Positions 35,129-43,886 of a DNA stretch of 54,995 bases are shown one piece after another. The first letter of the stretch is position 1, and every line of letters starts with the position of its first letter. Location of the stretch: NCBI GenBank assembly GCA_031553705.1, contig JAVBLD010000009.1:1-54995 (forward strand). Reading direction: 5' to 3'. This DNA is from JAVBLD01 sp031553705. Lineage in GTDB: Bacteria; Bacteroidota; Bacteroidia; Bacteroidales; Marinifilaceae. A program made the translations under genes and the position numbers. The notes beneath the pieces are model-generated. The model saw nothing but the letters and a program-made list of their open reading frames with translations, had not been told where the DNA came from and ran no database searches.

Positions 35129-36349
35129 AGCCCGTTTACGCTGCCGTTCTATCTCGAAAGCGATCCGGTGGCTCTCAAGGGAAGAGTTAATGTGGGTAAG
35201 CAAACCGGAACTATCCCGAAGCCGTACGGCCTTTATAAAATCGGCTACGATATTCAGATCCGCCCCTCCATGAAAATTACACTCCCCAGCGCTGAACGAA
35301 AAATCGTAGATTTCATCCGGCTTCTCCGATGCAAAATAACGCACGGTCAATGTCGACTCATCCCCGAATAGTTCGCCATGGCTAAACATCATGTGGGTAC
35401 GGCGGCAGGACTCTTTTGTGAAGGCATCCATCGAAAAATTCACAGTCACCTGATCATCCATCAACATCGAAACCACCTGATTATCGACGACATCATTGTC
35501 GCAACGGTAGACGCAACGCCCGTAAATTCCCTCCCGCAACTCCTTCAGAATTGTCCCGTCGACATCCGTCCCGTCGGCAATATCAAAATGGCGCAACCAA
35601 CGCTTCTGGCGATAGTAAAGTTGAACGGCGGAATAAGGGCAATCTTTTTCAACGGAGCATCCGTCGGTACAACGCGGCGTACTTCCGGGAGGAGCATGCT
35701 CCTCCCGGAACCATTTCAACGAACCGAACGAACTCACCTGCCTGCACCGCTTTCTGGTCAGCCACACCAACAGATCCAGATCATGGCACGCTTTGGATAG
35801 AATCATCGGATTCGCTTCGCTCTCCCGCCGCCACAAACCGCGTACAAAAGCGTGAGTCATCCTCTCTATACCGACAGCCTCTACATGATTCACGCTGATC
35901 AACTCCCCCAATATCCCGCTTGTCGCAATCTCCCGGAATTTCATAAAATAAGGATTATAGCGCAATACATGGCACACGCCGACAATACGATTCAACTCAT
36001 CGGCACAGGCAGCGATTTCGGTACTCTCCTTCCATGACTGTGCAATCGGTTTTTCCAGCAGCACATCATATCCTCGCCGGAGAGCTGCCATAGCAGGAAC
36101 ATAGTGCATATCATCCGGAGTACATATAAATACGGCATCTGCCATCTTTTCCCTTTGGAGAAAATCGTCCCATAAAGCGAAACAATTCCTGTCCGGAAGA
36201 TGAAATCGGGATGCATATTGCGCCCGGCGTATCGGGTTCGGTTCGACTACTGCCACAATCCTCATCTTTTCCGGATGGAGTACCGCATATTCGGTGTATG
36301 CATTCATCCGGTTCCCGGCACCTATCGCAACAATATCTACTCTTTGCAT
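35102..36349 (-). CDS. Gfo/Idh/MocA-family oxidoreductase
   Basis: This 415-residue, NAD(P)-dependent enzyme has an N-terminal Rossmann fold (VDIVAIGAGNRM), the EKPIA motif in LLEKPIAQSW and a C-terminal alpha/beta domain. A cysteine-rich stretch CTDGCSVEKDCPYSA around residue 230 is seen in a subgroup of the family and may bind a metal. Substrates are usually sugars or inositols and cannot be told here. The ATG at 36349 starts the Rossmann fold. Starts at 36388 or TTG 36412 would add a hydrophilic lead. It lies downstream of the SRPBCC gene and ends in overlap with the S4 gene. Confidence 0.88.
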   Translation of the reverse strand: MQRVDIVAIGAGNRMNAYTEYAVLHPEKMRIVAVVEPNPIRRAQYASRFHLPDRNCFALWDDFLQREKMADAVFICTPDDMHYVPAMAALRRGYDVLLEKPIAQSWKESTEIAACADELNRIVGVCHVLRYNPYFMKFREIATSGILGELISVNHVEAVGIERMTHAFVRGLWRRESEANPMILSKACHDLDLLVWLTRKRCRQVSSFGSLKWFREEHAPPGSTPRCTDGCSVEKDCPYSAVQLYYRQKRWLRHFDIADGTDVDGTILKELREGIYGRCVYRCDNDVVDNQVVSMLMDDQVTVNFSMDAFTKESCRRTHMMFSHGELFGDESTLTVRYFASEKPDEIYDFSFSAGECNFHGGADLNIVADFIKAVRLRDSSGLLTHINSSLESHRIAFEIERQRKRALNDPDHLA

Positions 36350-36408
36350 ATTCGTCTCTCTTATAATAAGCCTTTCCTTCTCATCCATTATCCAACTCCG
36401 TCTCCGAT

Positions 36409-36789
36409 TCAATACATTTCCAGCATCTCTTTAACCGACCCGAAGTAGTATTCCCGCCAGCCTTCGGTGATTTCATCATACACCTCGTCCGGAATATTCG
36501 TATGTTGTAATTGCACGAACGTCTCAGCCCCATTCTGTTTCAACTCTATTTTAACAATCGAAGCCTCCTTTTGCTCTCCAAAATACCACTCCTGCACCAA
36601 TTTCCGGTTCGGGACCACTTCAAGGTTCATTCCGGTAATATCGCCATCCCATAACGAAAATTCATATCCGGCCTCAGCTTTCATATCCGCCGGATGACCA
36701 CTCCATATCTCGATCTGGAAGGGGTTTGTCAACGCTGTAAAAACCTCTTCCCGGTCTGCCGTAATCTTCAATTCATATTTGAAATCCAT
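36409..36789 (-). CDS. SRPBCC / AHSA1-like domain protein
   Basis: This 126-residue protein is one START-like (SRPBCC, AHSA1) domain. It begins FKYELKITADREEVFTALTN, with the conserved strand-turn FSLWDGDITG and the C-terminal helix WREYYFGSVKEMLEMY. Such proteins bind hydrophobic ligands or act as Hsp90 co-chaperone-like factors, and no ligand can be assigned. Its promoter is covered by a 20-base dyad. The oxidoreductase gene follows at once. Confidence 0.85.
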   Translation of the reverse strand: MDFKYELKITADREEVFTALTNPFQIEIWSGHPADMKAEAGYEFSLWDGDITGMNLEVVPNRKLVQEWYFGEQKEASIVKIELKQNGAETFVQLQHTNIPDEVYDEITEGWREYYFGSVKEMLEMY

Positions 36790-36846
36790 ACCTGTTTTAT
36801 TTTAATAAAGGATCGGAATTTATCCTCCATTTTCCGAACCCAGACG

Positions 36847-36866
36847 GTCAAAGATACATCTTTGAC
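36847..36866. promoter_or_regulatory. 20-base dyad covering the SRPBCC promoter
   Basis: GTCAAAGAT-AC-ATCTTTGAC is a 9-bp inverted repeat with a 2-base centre. On the minus strand it contains the -7 box TATCTTTG at 36849-36856. On the plus strand it contains CATCTTTG. It could be an operator or a site used from both strands. Confidence 0.5.
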
Positions 36867-36905
36867 ATAAAAAATACTATAAAAACAATATTTTAATAGG
36901 CCTGT

Positions 36906-38138
36906 CTATGGCAGGTTCCTCAGTTTTGACAACATATCGGCAGGAGAAACACACAATGGCAACTCCAACTGAACGAAAAGAGCATTTACGGCATTGATAA
37001 TATCGACTTTCTTATAATGGTCCTGATGCGCATAATTCAGATACTTCAACACCCGGAAAGCATTAAAGTGATCGAAAAAACGCCGGACAAACTGCTTCCC
37101 GGAAGCGCAATTGGCATTTACCTCATCTATTATCGCAGCAAAGTCCGCTTCCGTCAAAAAACCGCGTAAAGGCCGGGCTTGTATCTCCCAATAACGGTTG
37201 ACCTTTTGCCGATCCGCTTTATATAAACAGTCAATCCGACCGAAAAGGTGCTTTAAACCCCGGAACGCCTCAAAATGATAAACCGGATACTCCCCGCAGC
37301 TTTCGATGATTCGCCGGACAGCCTGACCGGTCCCGAAAGGCGTGCGCTCCGAAATCCGGGATGATGGATATACTTTTGTTGCATTGAGGTCACGGTAACG
37401 CCCCGTTGCAATCAATTTCTGCAGGAAATAGAAATCTTCTCCCGCCTGCCGCTTATTAATTCCGCCCTGGGCAACATAATCGACCGTGCGGACAGCAAAA
37501 GCCGATCCGATGCAAGTATATGCATGCGGATGGCCGGTGTATTGCAAAGCGCGCCGGTAATAACGCAAATAGGCCTCATATTTGATGATCGCATCGCAAT
37601 GGGATGCCTGTTCCGGTTCGTCAAAACGATGCGCATAAGCAATTGATACTCCGGCAACAGGATGGGTACGGAAGCATCTGATCAGCTCGTCCGGATAGCT
37701 CGGATCGACCCATGTATCCGCATCCAGCGAAGCGATCGCGCAATCCGTTTTCCCTATCCGATAAAAATAAGCCGCCGCCGCATCCATCGCCAATTTCCGG
37801 GCCAACCCCACTCCTGCCGTCTTCGAGGGTAAGTCGTACGCCTCGATTAGCTCAATATGCAAAGGACGACCGGACGACTGCCGGGTACAAAAAGTACGCA
37901 ATGTCCCGGCAAGCCCTATGTTGCGGTTTTTTACTTCTACAGCGCAATGTTCAGCATGATTCGATACGATCACCACACCGATCTCCCCCTCCCGGTTATT
38001 ACACCGGTAAAGAGAATCGACCGTCGCAAAAATATCCGGATCGTCAAAGACCGGTATCGTAACAATCAAAGAAAGATTTTCAGGGAAAGCCAACCGGAAC
38101 GCCTCATTGCGTTGAAAGTACCTTTCAAATAGATCCAT
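36906..38138 (-). CDS. Family 2 glycosyltransferase, soluble
   Basis: This 410-residue GT-A fold enzyme has no membrane segments. The nucleotide-sugar binding region is LSLIVTIPVFDDPDIFATV near the N-terminus. The metal-binding DxD is in ASLDADTWVDP, and a catalytic-type acidic motif is in RQAGEDFYFLQKL. The C-terminal 130 residues are helical and unassigned. The acceptor is unknown. A strong minus-strand terminator separates it from the upstream ompH gene, so it needs its own promoter, which I could not find in the short gap of about 10 bases. It may be read through from ompH. Confidence 0.85.
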   Translation of the reverse strand: MDLFERYFQRNEAFRLAFPENLSLIVTIPVFDDPDIFATVDSLYRCNNREGEIGVVIVSNHAEHCAVEVKNRNIGLAGTLRTFCTRQSSGRPLHIELIEAYDLPSKTAGVGLARKLAMDAAAAYFYRIGKTDCAIASLDADTWVDPSYPDELIRCFRTHPVAGVSIAYAHRFDEPEQASHCDAIIKYEAYLRYYRRALQYTGHPHAYTCIGSAFAVRTVDYVAQGGINKRQAGEDFYFLQKLIATGRYRDLNATKVYPSSRISERTPFGTGQAVRRIIESCGEYPVYHFEAFRGLKHLFGRIDCLYKADRQKVNRYWEIQARPLRGFLTEADFAAIIDEVNANCASGKQFVRRFFDHFNAFRVLKYLNYAHQDHYKKVDIINAVNALFVQLELPLCVSPADMLSKLRNLP

Positions 38139-38142
38139 AACT

Positions 38143-38164
38143 AAAAAAGAGGCCGGAGCCTCTT
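38143..38164 (-). terminator. Terminator after ompH
   Basis: On the minus strand AAGAGGC-TCCG-GCCTCTT is followed by a T run (38148-38143). It begins right after the ompH stop and precedes the glycosyltransferase start at 38138, so it may control read-through. Confidence 0.8.
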
Positions 38165-38165
38165 C

Positions 38166-38765
38166 TTATTTTTTTACATAACTTGCATTCAACCCTTTCA
38201 CTACTTCGTGGGTTATGTCGAAACCCTGCTGCGAGTAAAATACATTCCCGCCCAAGGTGGTACTAAGTACGATATCAAAACTATGTTCCTTACTGTACGC
38301 TTTTAAGAAGCCGGTAACCGCTTCGAACAGCTTTCTATGCAATTCATTTTGTTCCAGCATCGCCTTATCCATCATCTCTTGTTGAAGCTTCTGTAAATCA
38401 CGCTGTTTAGCCACAAGTTTATCCCTTACTTCTAAAGCTCTCTGCTCGGAAATAAATCCTCCGTTCTCCACTTTGTTCTGAAACTCTTTTGTTTCCCGGT
38501 CCAGTTCCTTAGCCCTGATGTTCAATTGCGTCCTTCTCTCCTCCTCCTTATTCATAAACTCTTCACTCAACTCCACAGCATACTGGTAATTACTAAACAG
38601 GGTATCGGTATTTATATATACGATTCTCGGCACATCTGTACCTTTATCCTTTACCTCGGCTTGCTCAGGTGTTCCTTTTCCGTTATGATGGGTAAAATAC
38701 AATACATAAAGTATACCTACAGCAACCAGTAATACGCCGTTCAACACAATAGAAAGATTCTTCAT
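38166..38765 (-). CDS. OmpH/Skp-family periplasmic chaperone
   Basis: This 199-residue protein has an N-terminal signal or anchor helix (SIVLNGVLLVAVGILYVLYF) and a long coiled-coil region rich in Glu, Lys and Gln (residues about 60-155). The C-terminal strand block FDIVLSTTLGGNVFYSQQGFDIT resembles OmpH/Skp. Skp-like chaperones hold unfolded outer-membrane proteins in the periplasm. BamA and other OMP assembly genes are not adjacent. It is expressed from a -7 box at 38829-38836. Confidence 0.9.
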   Translation of the reverse strand: MKNLSIVLNGVLLVAVGILYVLYFTHHNGKGTPEQAEVKDKGTDVPRIVYINTDTLFSNYQYAVELSEEFMNKEEERRTQLNIRAKELDRETKEFQNKVENGGFISEQRALEVRDKLVAKQRDLQKLQQEMMDKAMLEQNELHRKLFEAVTGFLKAYSKEHSFDIVLSTTLGGNVFYSQQGFDITHEVVKGLNASYVKK

Positions 38766-38828
38766 AAAATTTATAGCCTTTGTTAATAAATAAGTGGATT
38801 CTCAATTCTCTAATAGATCATTGCCTTG

Positions 38829-38836
38829 CAAAGATA
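38829..38836 (-). promoter_or_regulatory. -7 box of ompH
   Basis: On the minus strand this reads TATCTTTG followed by C. The predicted start near 38822 gives a leader of about 57 bases. The remaining gap to 39024 holds only AT-rich sequence. Confidence 0.6.
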
Positions 38837-39024
38837 CATTTATCTTGATTGAATCATCTTTTTTTGTCCTTTTTTCTGCATAATCTATCTTTTTTAACAC
38901 CGGATCATAAAAGATAAATCCACCCCTTCCGCTCTATGGATAAATTAAACACGGACGGATTATATCCTCGTTATATAATTAACCATAAAGTCGCATCTGT
39001 TAACTAAATATCCGGTTTTATCAA

Positions 39025-39645
39025 TCAGGAGTTGTCATGTTCCTTCGCGATCTCGGTATGCTGTAAGATATTCTGCAGTAATTCACGCGCTCTGAAAAGT
39101 TGGGCTTTTACCGTTCCCAACGGAATGGCCAATTCTTCAGCGATCTCCTCGTAAGAATATTCTTCGAAGTAGCGTAATTCGATCAGCTTGCGATAACGTC
39201 CTTTCAGCAAAGCTACCTTTTCCCGCATAAACTCCGCCCGTTGCGCACGGATCGCCTCTTCATCGGGTGTTCTCACATCCGCAGGAATACTGTTGATATA
39301 CCCGCGATCACTCGGACTGATATCATCTTTATCCAAAGAAATCATCTGGGTTTTCCTTTTTCGTATAAAATCGATCGTGTTATTGGAAGCTATTTTGAAT
39401 AACCATGTACTAAAAGCGAATTGTGGAGAGTAATAGTTTAGACTGGCAAAAGCTTTCTCAAAGGCTTCGAACATCAGGTCTTCCGCATCTGTCCGATTAT
39501 TAACCATTTTCAGGATCATAAAATATACAGAATCCTTATATCTTTTAAACAGCTCACCATAAGCTTTTTCATCTCCGGCAATCGCATTCTTTACTATCTT
39601 GTAGTCGTATAAGGCTTTTTCTGATAAATTATTTGTTATCTCCAT
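39025..39645 (-). CDS. ECF-type RNA polymerase sigma factor
   Basis: This 206-residue sigma-70 family protein has region 2 with RTDAEDLMFEAFEKAFASLNYY and FSTWLFKIASNNTIDFIRKRK. Region 4 has LRYFEEYSYEEIAEELAIPLGTVKAQLFRARELL. It is a group 4 (ECF) factor without an adjacent anti-sigma gene. Its start lies 10 bases inside the end of the upstream glycosyltransferase gene, so the two are translated from one message. Control is unknown. Confidence 0.94.
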   Translation of the reverse strand: MEITNNLSEKALYDYKIVKNAIAGDEKAYGELFKRYKDSVYFMILKMVNNRTDAEDLMFEAFEKAFASLNYYSPQFAFSTWLFKIASNNTIDFIRKRKTQMISLDKDDISPSDRGYINSIPADVRTPDEEAIRAQRAEFMREKVALLKGRYRKLIELRYFEEYSYEEIAEELAIPLGTVKAQLFRARELLQNILQHTEIAKEHDNS

Positions 39646-40766
39646 TTCTTACTTGTAAAAATTGAGTATACGTCATAGTAACATCTATAGGCAAAACCAA
39701 TAGTGGTTACAACGAACGAAGTTATGAATAATTTTCGTTGCCCTAGATGCCTCATGTATACATTTATCATTACGAAATCCATTAAAAAAGTTAACAATAT
39801 GAATAGAATCATGTACTTATATAAAATACATGAAAAAATCAAATAAAATGACAAGACATAAAAGAAAAAACGAATAATCACATCGATCTCCGATTTTATT
39901 ATGGTCAAGAAAGACCACTCCCGTTTCCCGGTATAATAATAGGCATAATCTTCCATCCATACTTTCCGGCGGTCGTTCTTTATCCAGACATACGCTTCTT
40001 TTTCCTTTACAATCTTTACTTTCCCTTTCTGCGAAAGTTCTTTCACCATCTCACTGTCGTATCCCATATATATTTGCGAATTCCTCGAATACCCCCTTTT
40101 TTCAAGGTAGAAGGCTTTACGATAAGCCATATTGCACCCCTCACCCATCACATGACATCCGCTTCTTACCAGCATCATCAATTTCAGAAAGCGTAAAAAC
40201 CGGAAATAGCGCCAAATCCGATTGCTTTTATTATCGGTTGTATAATTTGCATAACCCAGCACTACCGCCGTCTTCGGATCAAAGTGAGCCTGCATGGTCC
40301 TGATCCAGTTCGGAGAAACCGGAACACAGTCTATCTCGGAGAATAGTAATACATCATAGTTGGCGGCAAGCACCCCTATATTTATCGCTAATTTTTTAGT
40401 GCACCGGAATTTGGTATCGGGAAAAATCCGGGTTATACGCAGATTGGGATACTGTTGCTGAAACCGGACCAGTATATCCTGAGTATCATCCTCGGAACAA
40501 TCATCCACAACGATCACTTCAAATTTACTATAATCCTGGGTTAAGAAAGCCTCTAGGTTCTCCTTCAGATAGTCTGCCTTATTATTCGATGTTATAATCA
40601 AAGAGACTCCCTGCTCGCTTTCCGCCGTTTTCTCTTTATTTTTCGATAGTATGACAAGGCTTCGGAATATCACATAAAATATATGACAACAGAAAAAGAA
40701 AACCACTGCAGCAAAAATGTAGCCTTTGTCTCCCAAAAGATCCCAAAATTCAATCCATTCAGCCAT
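39636..40766 (-). CDS. Membrane-bound family 2 glycosyltransferase
   Basis: This 376-residue enzyme has an N-terminal membrane helix (YIFAAVVFFFCCHIFYVIF) and a GT-A domain beginning VSLIITSNNKADYLKENLEAFL, with the motif VVDDCSEDDT and a DxD-type FSEIDCVPVS. Three or four C-terminal membrane helices follow. It resembles synthases that add sugars to a membrane-linked acceptor or extrude a polymer. The start at 40766 (MAEWIEFW) is preferred to the upstream in-frame ATG at 40847, which sits next to the promoter. It is co-transcribed with the ECF sigma gene. Confidence 0.87.
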   Translation of the reverse strand: MAEWIEFWDLLGDKGYIFAAVVFFFCCHIFYVIFRSLVILSKNKEKTAESEQGVSLIITSNNKADYLKENLEAFLTQDYSKFEVIVVDDCSEDDTQDILVRFQQQYPNLRITRIFPDTKFRCTKKLAINIGVLAANYDVLLFSEIDCVPVSPNWIRTMQAHFDPKTAVVLGYANYTTDNKSNRIWRYFRFLRFLKLMMLVRSGCHVMGEGCNMAYRKAFYLEKRGYSRNSQIYMGYDSEMVKELSQKGKVKIVKEKEAYVWIKNDRRKVWMEDYAYYYTGKREWSFLTIIKSEIDVIIRFFFYVLSFYLIFSCILYKYMILFILLTFLMDFVMINVYMRHLGQRKLFITSFVVTTIGFAYRCYYDVYSIFTSKKWR

Positions 40767-40834
40767 GATTATCGTAAAAGTTATTACTAAATAAATTAAG
40801 TCCCTATCATTTGTACGATTCGCAAAAAATCTGA

Positions 40835-40842
40835 CAAATATA
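40835..40842 (-). promoter_or_regulatory. -7 box of the glycosyltransferase-sigma operon
   Basis: On the minus strand this reads TATATTTG. The start near 40828 gives a leader of about 62 bases before the ATG at 40766. Confidence 0.6.
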
Positions 40843-40930
40843 GTCACTTATCCACGATTTTATTTGGATTTAAAAATATATTTTACCACTTTTATAGTTG
40901 CAATTCCACTAACATTAAATTCTAATAACA

Positions 40931-42118
40931 ATGAATCAAAAAACAAAAGGAATCATCGGTATTTTAACCGGAGGAGGAGACGTTCCGGGACTTAATCCGG
41001 CCATCAGAGCGGTCACAATCAGAGCTTTAAGAGAAGGCTACAAAGTCATCGGCATTCGCAGAGGATGGCGAGGATTGATTGACATCGTCCGGGATAAACA
41101 TTTCGATAATTCAAACAACTTTTTCGAATTGACGGAAGAAATCGTCAACAGGGCCGGACGCACCGGCGGAACTTTCCTGCATACCTCGCGGACGCGCGCT
41201 TCGCACGTACCGTTGGAATCGGTTCCGGCACACCTGAAAGATAAGTATAAAGAGAAAATAAACGACCTTACTTCGGAAGTACTCAAAAATCTCTCTTTCA
41301 TGGGTATTGATTACCTGATACCGATCGGAGGTGACGACACATTAAGCTATGGCGTAAGACTCAGTCAAGAGGGGGTAAAGGTTGTCGCGATTCCCAAAAC
41401 AATGGACAACGACGTACCGGGCACAGATTACTGTATCGGTTTTAGTACCTGCATCACCCGCACCATTGAGCTGACCCATGACCTGCGTACCACCGCCGGT
41501 TCGCACGAACGGCTTCTCGTACTGGAGGTTTTCGGCCGTTATGCCGGATTTTCAGCGATGTTGCCGACATTGGCCGGAGCAGCCAACCGTTGTGTTATCC
41601 CCGAATACCAGTTCAGTATCGAACGTTTAACAGAACTGTTATGCCAGGACAGATACACCAACCCGAGTAAATATTCCGTTGTACTGATCTCTGAGGGAGC
41701 ATCCTTTAAAGGAGGAGATATGACATTCCAAAGCGAAGAGGCGGATATGTTCGGACATAAAAAACTGGGAGGTATCGGCGACCTGGTGTCGGCACAATTG
41801 AAATCTCTTTCCGCAACATATAATAAAGGAGAAAAGATCAATGTAATCTATCAGAAACTCGGTTACTTGGTAAGGTGCGGTAATCCCGATGCGATGGATT
41901 CGATCGTTCCGATGGCTTATGGCAATCTGGCACTTGACCTGATTTCGAAAGGCCTGCACGGACGTCTGGTGATCCTGCGGAACGGGCGATACGACAACGC
42001 CCCCATCGACATTGTCGTCAGCAGCAAAAAGTTGGTAGATATCAATAAATTCTACAACACCGACCGGTTAAGGCCGGAATACAACAGTTTCGAATTCATG
42101 CCCCAAATGATACTGTAA
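40931..42118 (+). CDS. Phosphofructokinase, predicted pyrophosphate-dependent
   Basis: This 395-residue group A phosphofructokinase has the GGGDVPGLNPAIRAV start and the fructose-6-phosphate site TAGSHERLLVLEVFGR. The phosphoryl-donor site reads GGDDT (Gly133, Gly134, Asp135, Asp136). The following block is PKTMDND with Lys156. In studied enzymes ATP use goes with GGDGS and a glycine at the lysine position, and PPi use with GGDD and lysine. The enzyme is therefore predicted to use pyrophosphate, which makes the step reversible. Donor choice is inferred from sequence. Confidence 0.9.
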   Translation: MNQKTKGIIGILTGGGDVPGLNPAIRAVTIRALREGYKVIGIRRGWRGLIDIVRDKHFDNSNNFFELTEEIVNRAGRTGGTFLHTSRTRASHVPLESVPAHLKDKYKEKINDLTSEVLKNLSFMGIDYLIPIGGDDTLSYGVRLSQEGVKVVAIPKTMDNDVPGTDYCIGFSTCITRTIELTHDLRTTAGSHERLLVLEVFGRYAGFSAMLPTLAGAANRCVIPEYQFSIERLTELLCQDRYTNPSKYSVVLISEGASFKGGDMTFQSEEADMFGHKKLGGIGDLVSAQLKSLSATYNKGEKINVIYQKLGYLVRCGNPDAMDSIVPMAYGNLALDLISKGLHGRLVILRNGRYDNAPIDIVVSSKKLVDINKFYNTDRLRPEYNSFEFMPQMIL

Positions 42119-42121
42119 AAG

Positions 42122-42143
42122 AAGCGCCTCCGGGCGCTTTTTT
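42122..42143 (+). terminator. Terminator after phosphofructokinase
   Basis: A 7-bp stem AAGCGCC/GGCGCTT with a TCCG loop is followed by a T run, starting four bases after the stop codon. Confidence 0.88.
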
Positions 42144-42377
42144 ATATAAAGAATTGTCCCGTTTCAGATGGAATATGTGAACTTTGAGCATTTCTCCCCT
42201 TATACAAGAAATAAAAAATCATTTCCGACTTCAATCCGACCTTGCTGCCTTGATTTTACCGTCACCCGGCAATGTTCAAGCAAGCTTGATACGACGCTCA
42301 TTCCCAAGAAAATTCAACTATATAAAATATAACTTATCATTCTTTTCCCCATCTTTGCGGAATAAAAACGGATATTC

Positions 42378-43736
42378 ATGAATATACATTTTATCGCTAT
42401 CGGAGGAAGCGCCATGCACAATCTGGCGCTCGCACTACATAAAAAAGGGTATCATGTCACCGGTTCGGACGACGAAATTTTCGAGCCGTCCAAAAGCCGG
42501 CTTGAAGCTGCCGGGATTCTTCCGGACAGCTGGGGATGGGAGCCGGAAAAAATCACACAGACACTGGATGCGGTGATCCTCGGCATGCATGCCCGGGAGG
42601 ACAACCCGGAACTGTTGCGGGCACAGGAACTAGGCTTAAAGATATACAGCTATCCCGAATATCTGTACGAGCAAACGAAAGACAAGAAACGGGTGATCGT
42701 CGGCGGAAGCCATGGCAAAACGACTACTACCTCGATGATCATGCATGTGCTTAAAACGTGCGGTATTAGATTTGACTATATGGCCGGAGCATTGCTGGAA
42801 GGATTCGACACGATGGTACATTTAAGCCACGAAAGTAAAATTGCGGTCTTTGAAGGCGACGAATACCTGACTTCGCCGATAGACCTGCGCCCCAAATTTC
42901 ACCATTATCATCCCGATATCGCTGTACTGACCGGGATTGCCTGGGACCACATGAATGTTTTTCCCACATTTGAAAACTATGTGGAGCAGTTTGCCATTTT
43001 TATTGACAAAATAACTGCAAACGGCAGCCTGATCTATTTTGAAGAGGACGAAAACATCCGTAACATAATCAACCGGGGAAAAGCATCGGTAAAACGGATT
43101 CCCTATACGGCATTCCCGCATAAAGCGAAAGAAGGGAATACCTTTTTATTATCGGACAACGAAGAAATAGGCATCAAGATATTCGGCCTGCACAACATAC
43201 AAAACATCTCGGCAGCATGGCTGGCATGTAAAGAGCTGGGGATAAGCCGCTCTTCCTTCCTCAATGCTATCGCCCTCTATAACGGGGCTGCGAAACGGCT
43301 TCAGAAAATAGCGGAAAACGACCACGCCGTCGCCTACCTGGACTTTGCCCATTCCCCATCAAAGCTAAAAGCAACTATCGAAGCTGTCAGGAATCAATAT
43401 CCGGATAAGAGACTGATTGCCTGCATGGAGCTACATACGTTCAGCAGTCTGAATGCAGAGTTTCTGCCGCAATATAAACACTCAATGAGCGGCGCGGACA
43501 CCGCTATTGTATTTTTCAATCCGGAAGTGGTGAAACATAAACGCCTTCCCGAGATCACGGCCGAAAGCCTGAAAAAAGGGTTTGGAGAAGAAAAACTGGC
43601 CGTTTTTACCGATTGCGGCGAGATGATTGGCATGCTGAAACGGGAAGACTACCGTAACAGTGTCTTGCTTTTTATGACTTCCGGGAACTTTTCGGGTCTT
43701 CATATTAAAGAGACGGCAGAGCAACTGATCGGTTGA
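42378..43736 (+). CDS. mpl: Mpl-type murein peptide ligase
   Basis: This 452-residue Mur ligase family enzyme has an N-terminal domain MNIHFIAIGGSAMHNLALAL, the P-loop GGSHGKTTTT with Lys114, and the conserved EGDEY and HP(D/Y)IAVLTGIAWDHMN blocks. It joins L-Ala-gamma-D-Glu-mesoDAP to UDP-MurNAc and recycles wall peptides. The IAIGGSAMHNLA start separates Mpl from MurC. The lone position, outside a mur cluster, agrees with Mpl. A -7-like CATCTTTG lies about 20 bases before the ATG. The 42144-42377 gap holds nothing else I can support. Confidence 0.93.
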   Translation: MNIHFIAIGGSAMHNLALALHKKGYHVTGSDDEIFEPSKSRLEAAGILPDSWGWEPEKITQTLDAVILGMHAREDNPELLRAQELGLKIYSYPEYLYEQTKDKKRVIVGGSHGKTTTTSMIMHVLKTCGIRFDYMAGALLEGFDTMVHLSHESKIAVFEGDEYLTSPIDLRPKFHHYHPDIAVLTGIAWDHMNVFPTFENYVEQFAIFIDKITANGSLIYFEEDENIRNIINRGKASVKRIPYTAFPHKAKEGNTFLLSDNEEIGIKIFGLHNIQNISAAWLACKELGISRSSFLNAIALYNGAAKRLQKIAENDHAVAYLDFAHSPSKLKATIEAVRNQYPDKRLIACMELHTFSSLNAEFLPQYKHSMSGADTAIVFFNPEVVKHKRLPEITAESLKKGFGEEKLAVFTDCGEMIGMLKREDYRNSVLLFMTSGNFSGLHIKETAEQLIG

Positions 43737-43746
43737 CAAAAAAATG

Positions 43747-43758
43747 AAAACCGGTTTT
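43747..43758. promoter_or_regulatory. 12-base palindrome overlapping the trpB2 -33 box
   Basis: AAAACCGGTTTT is a perfect palindrome whose right half overlaps the -33 TTTG of the leader promoter. It may be a repressor site. It lies 11 bases after the mpl stop codon. Confidence 0.35.
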
Positions 43759-43786
43759 GTAATCTCCCAAAATTCTTTTATATTCG
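43756..43786 (+). promoter_or_regulatory. Promoter of the trpB2 attenuator
   Basis: TTTG (43756-43759), exactly 19 bases, then TATATTCG (43779-43786) fits the Bacteroidetes consensus with one change in the last box. Transcription would start at about 43788-43791. Confidence 0.7.
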
Positions 43787-43808
43787 CATGTATTATTACA
43801 TAATAAAA

Positions 43809-43886
43809 ATGAGCGGACAATATCATATAGCTTTAAACTGGTGGTGGTATCGTTTGAACTTCGTAATAGACGATGAGGTTATGTGA
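43809..43886 (+). CDS. Tryptophan leader peptide (25 residues)
   Basis: The frame ATG at 43809 to TGA at 43884-43886 encodes 25 residues including HIALNWWWYRLNF, with three Trp codons in a row (43839-43847) then Tyr. Trp is rare, so three successive codons in a tiny frame just before a trpB gene and a terminator is the mark of an attenuator leader. An in-frame ATG at 43788 would add MYYYIIK but lies at the predicted transcription start. See the linked terminator and antiterminator entries. Confidence 0.88.
   Translation: MSGQYHIALNWWWYRLNFVIDDEVM

Noticed and set aside
43788..43808. Longer leader peptide start with three Tyr codons
   Set aside because: The ATG coincides with the predicted transcription start. 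It stays possible only if the message is leaderless.
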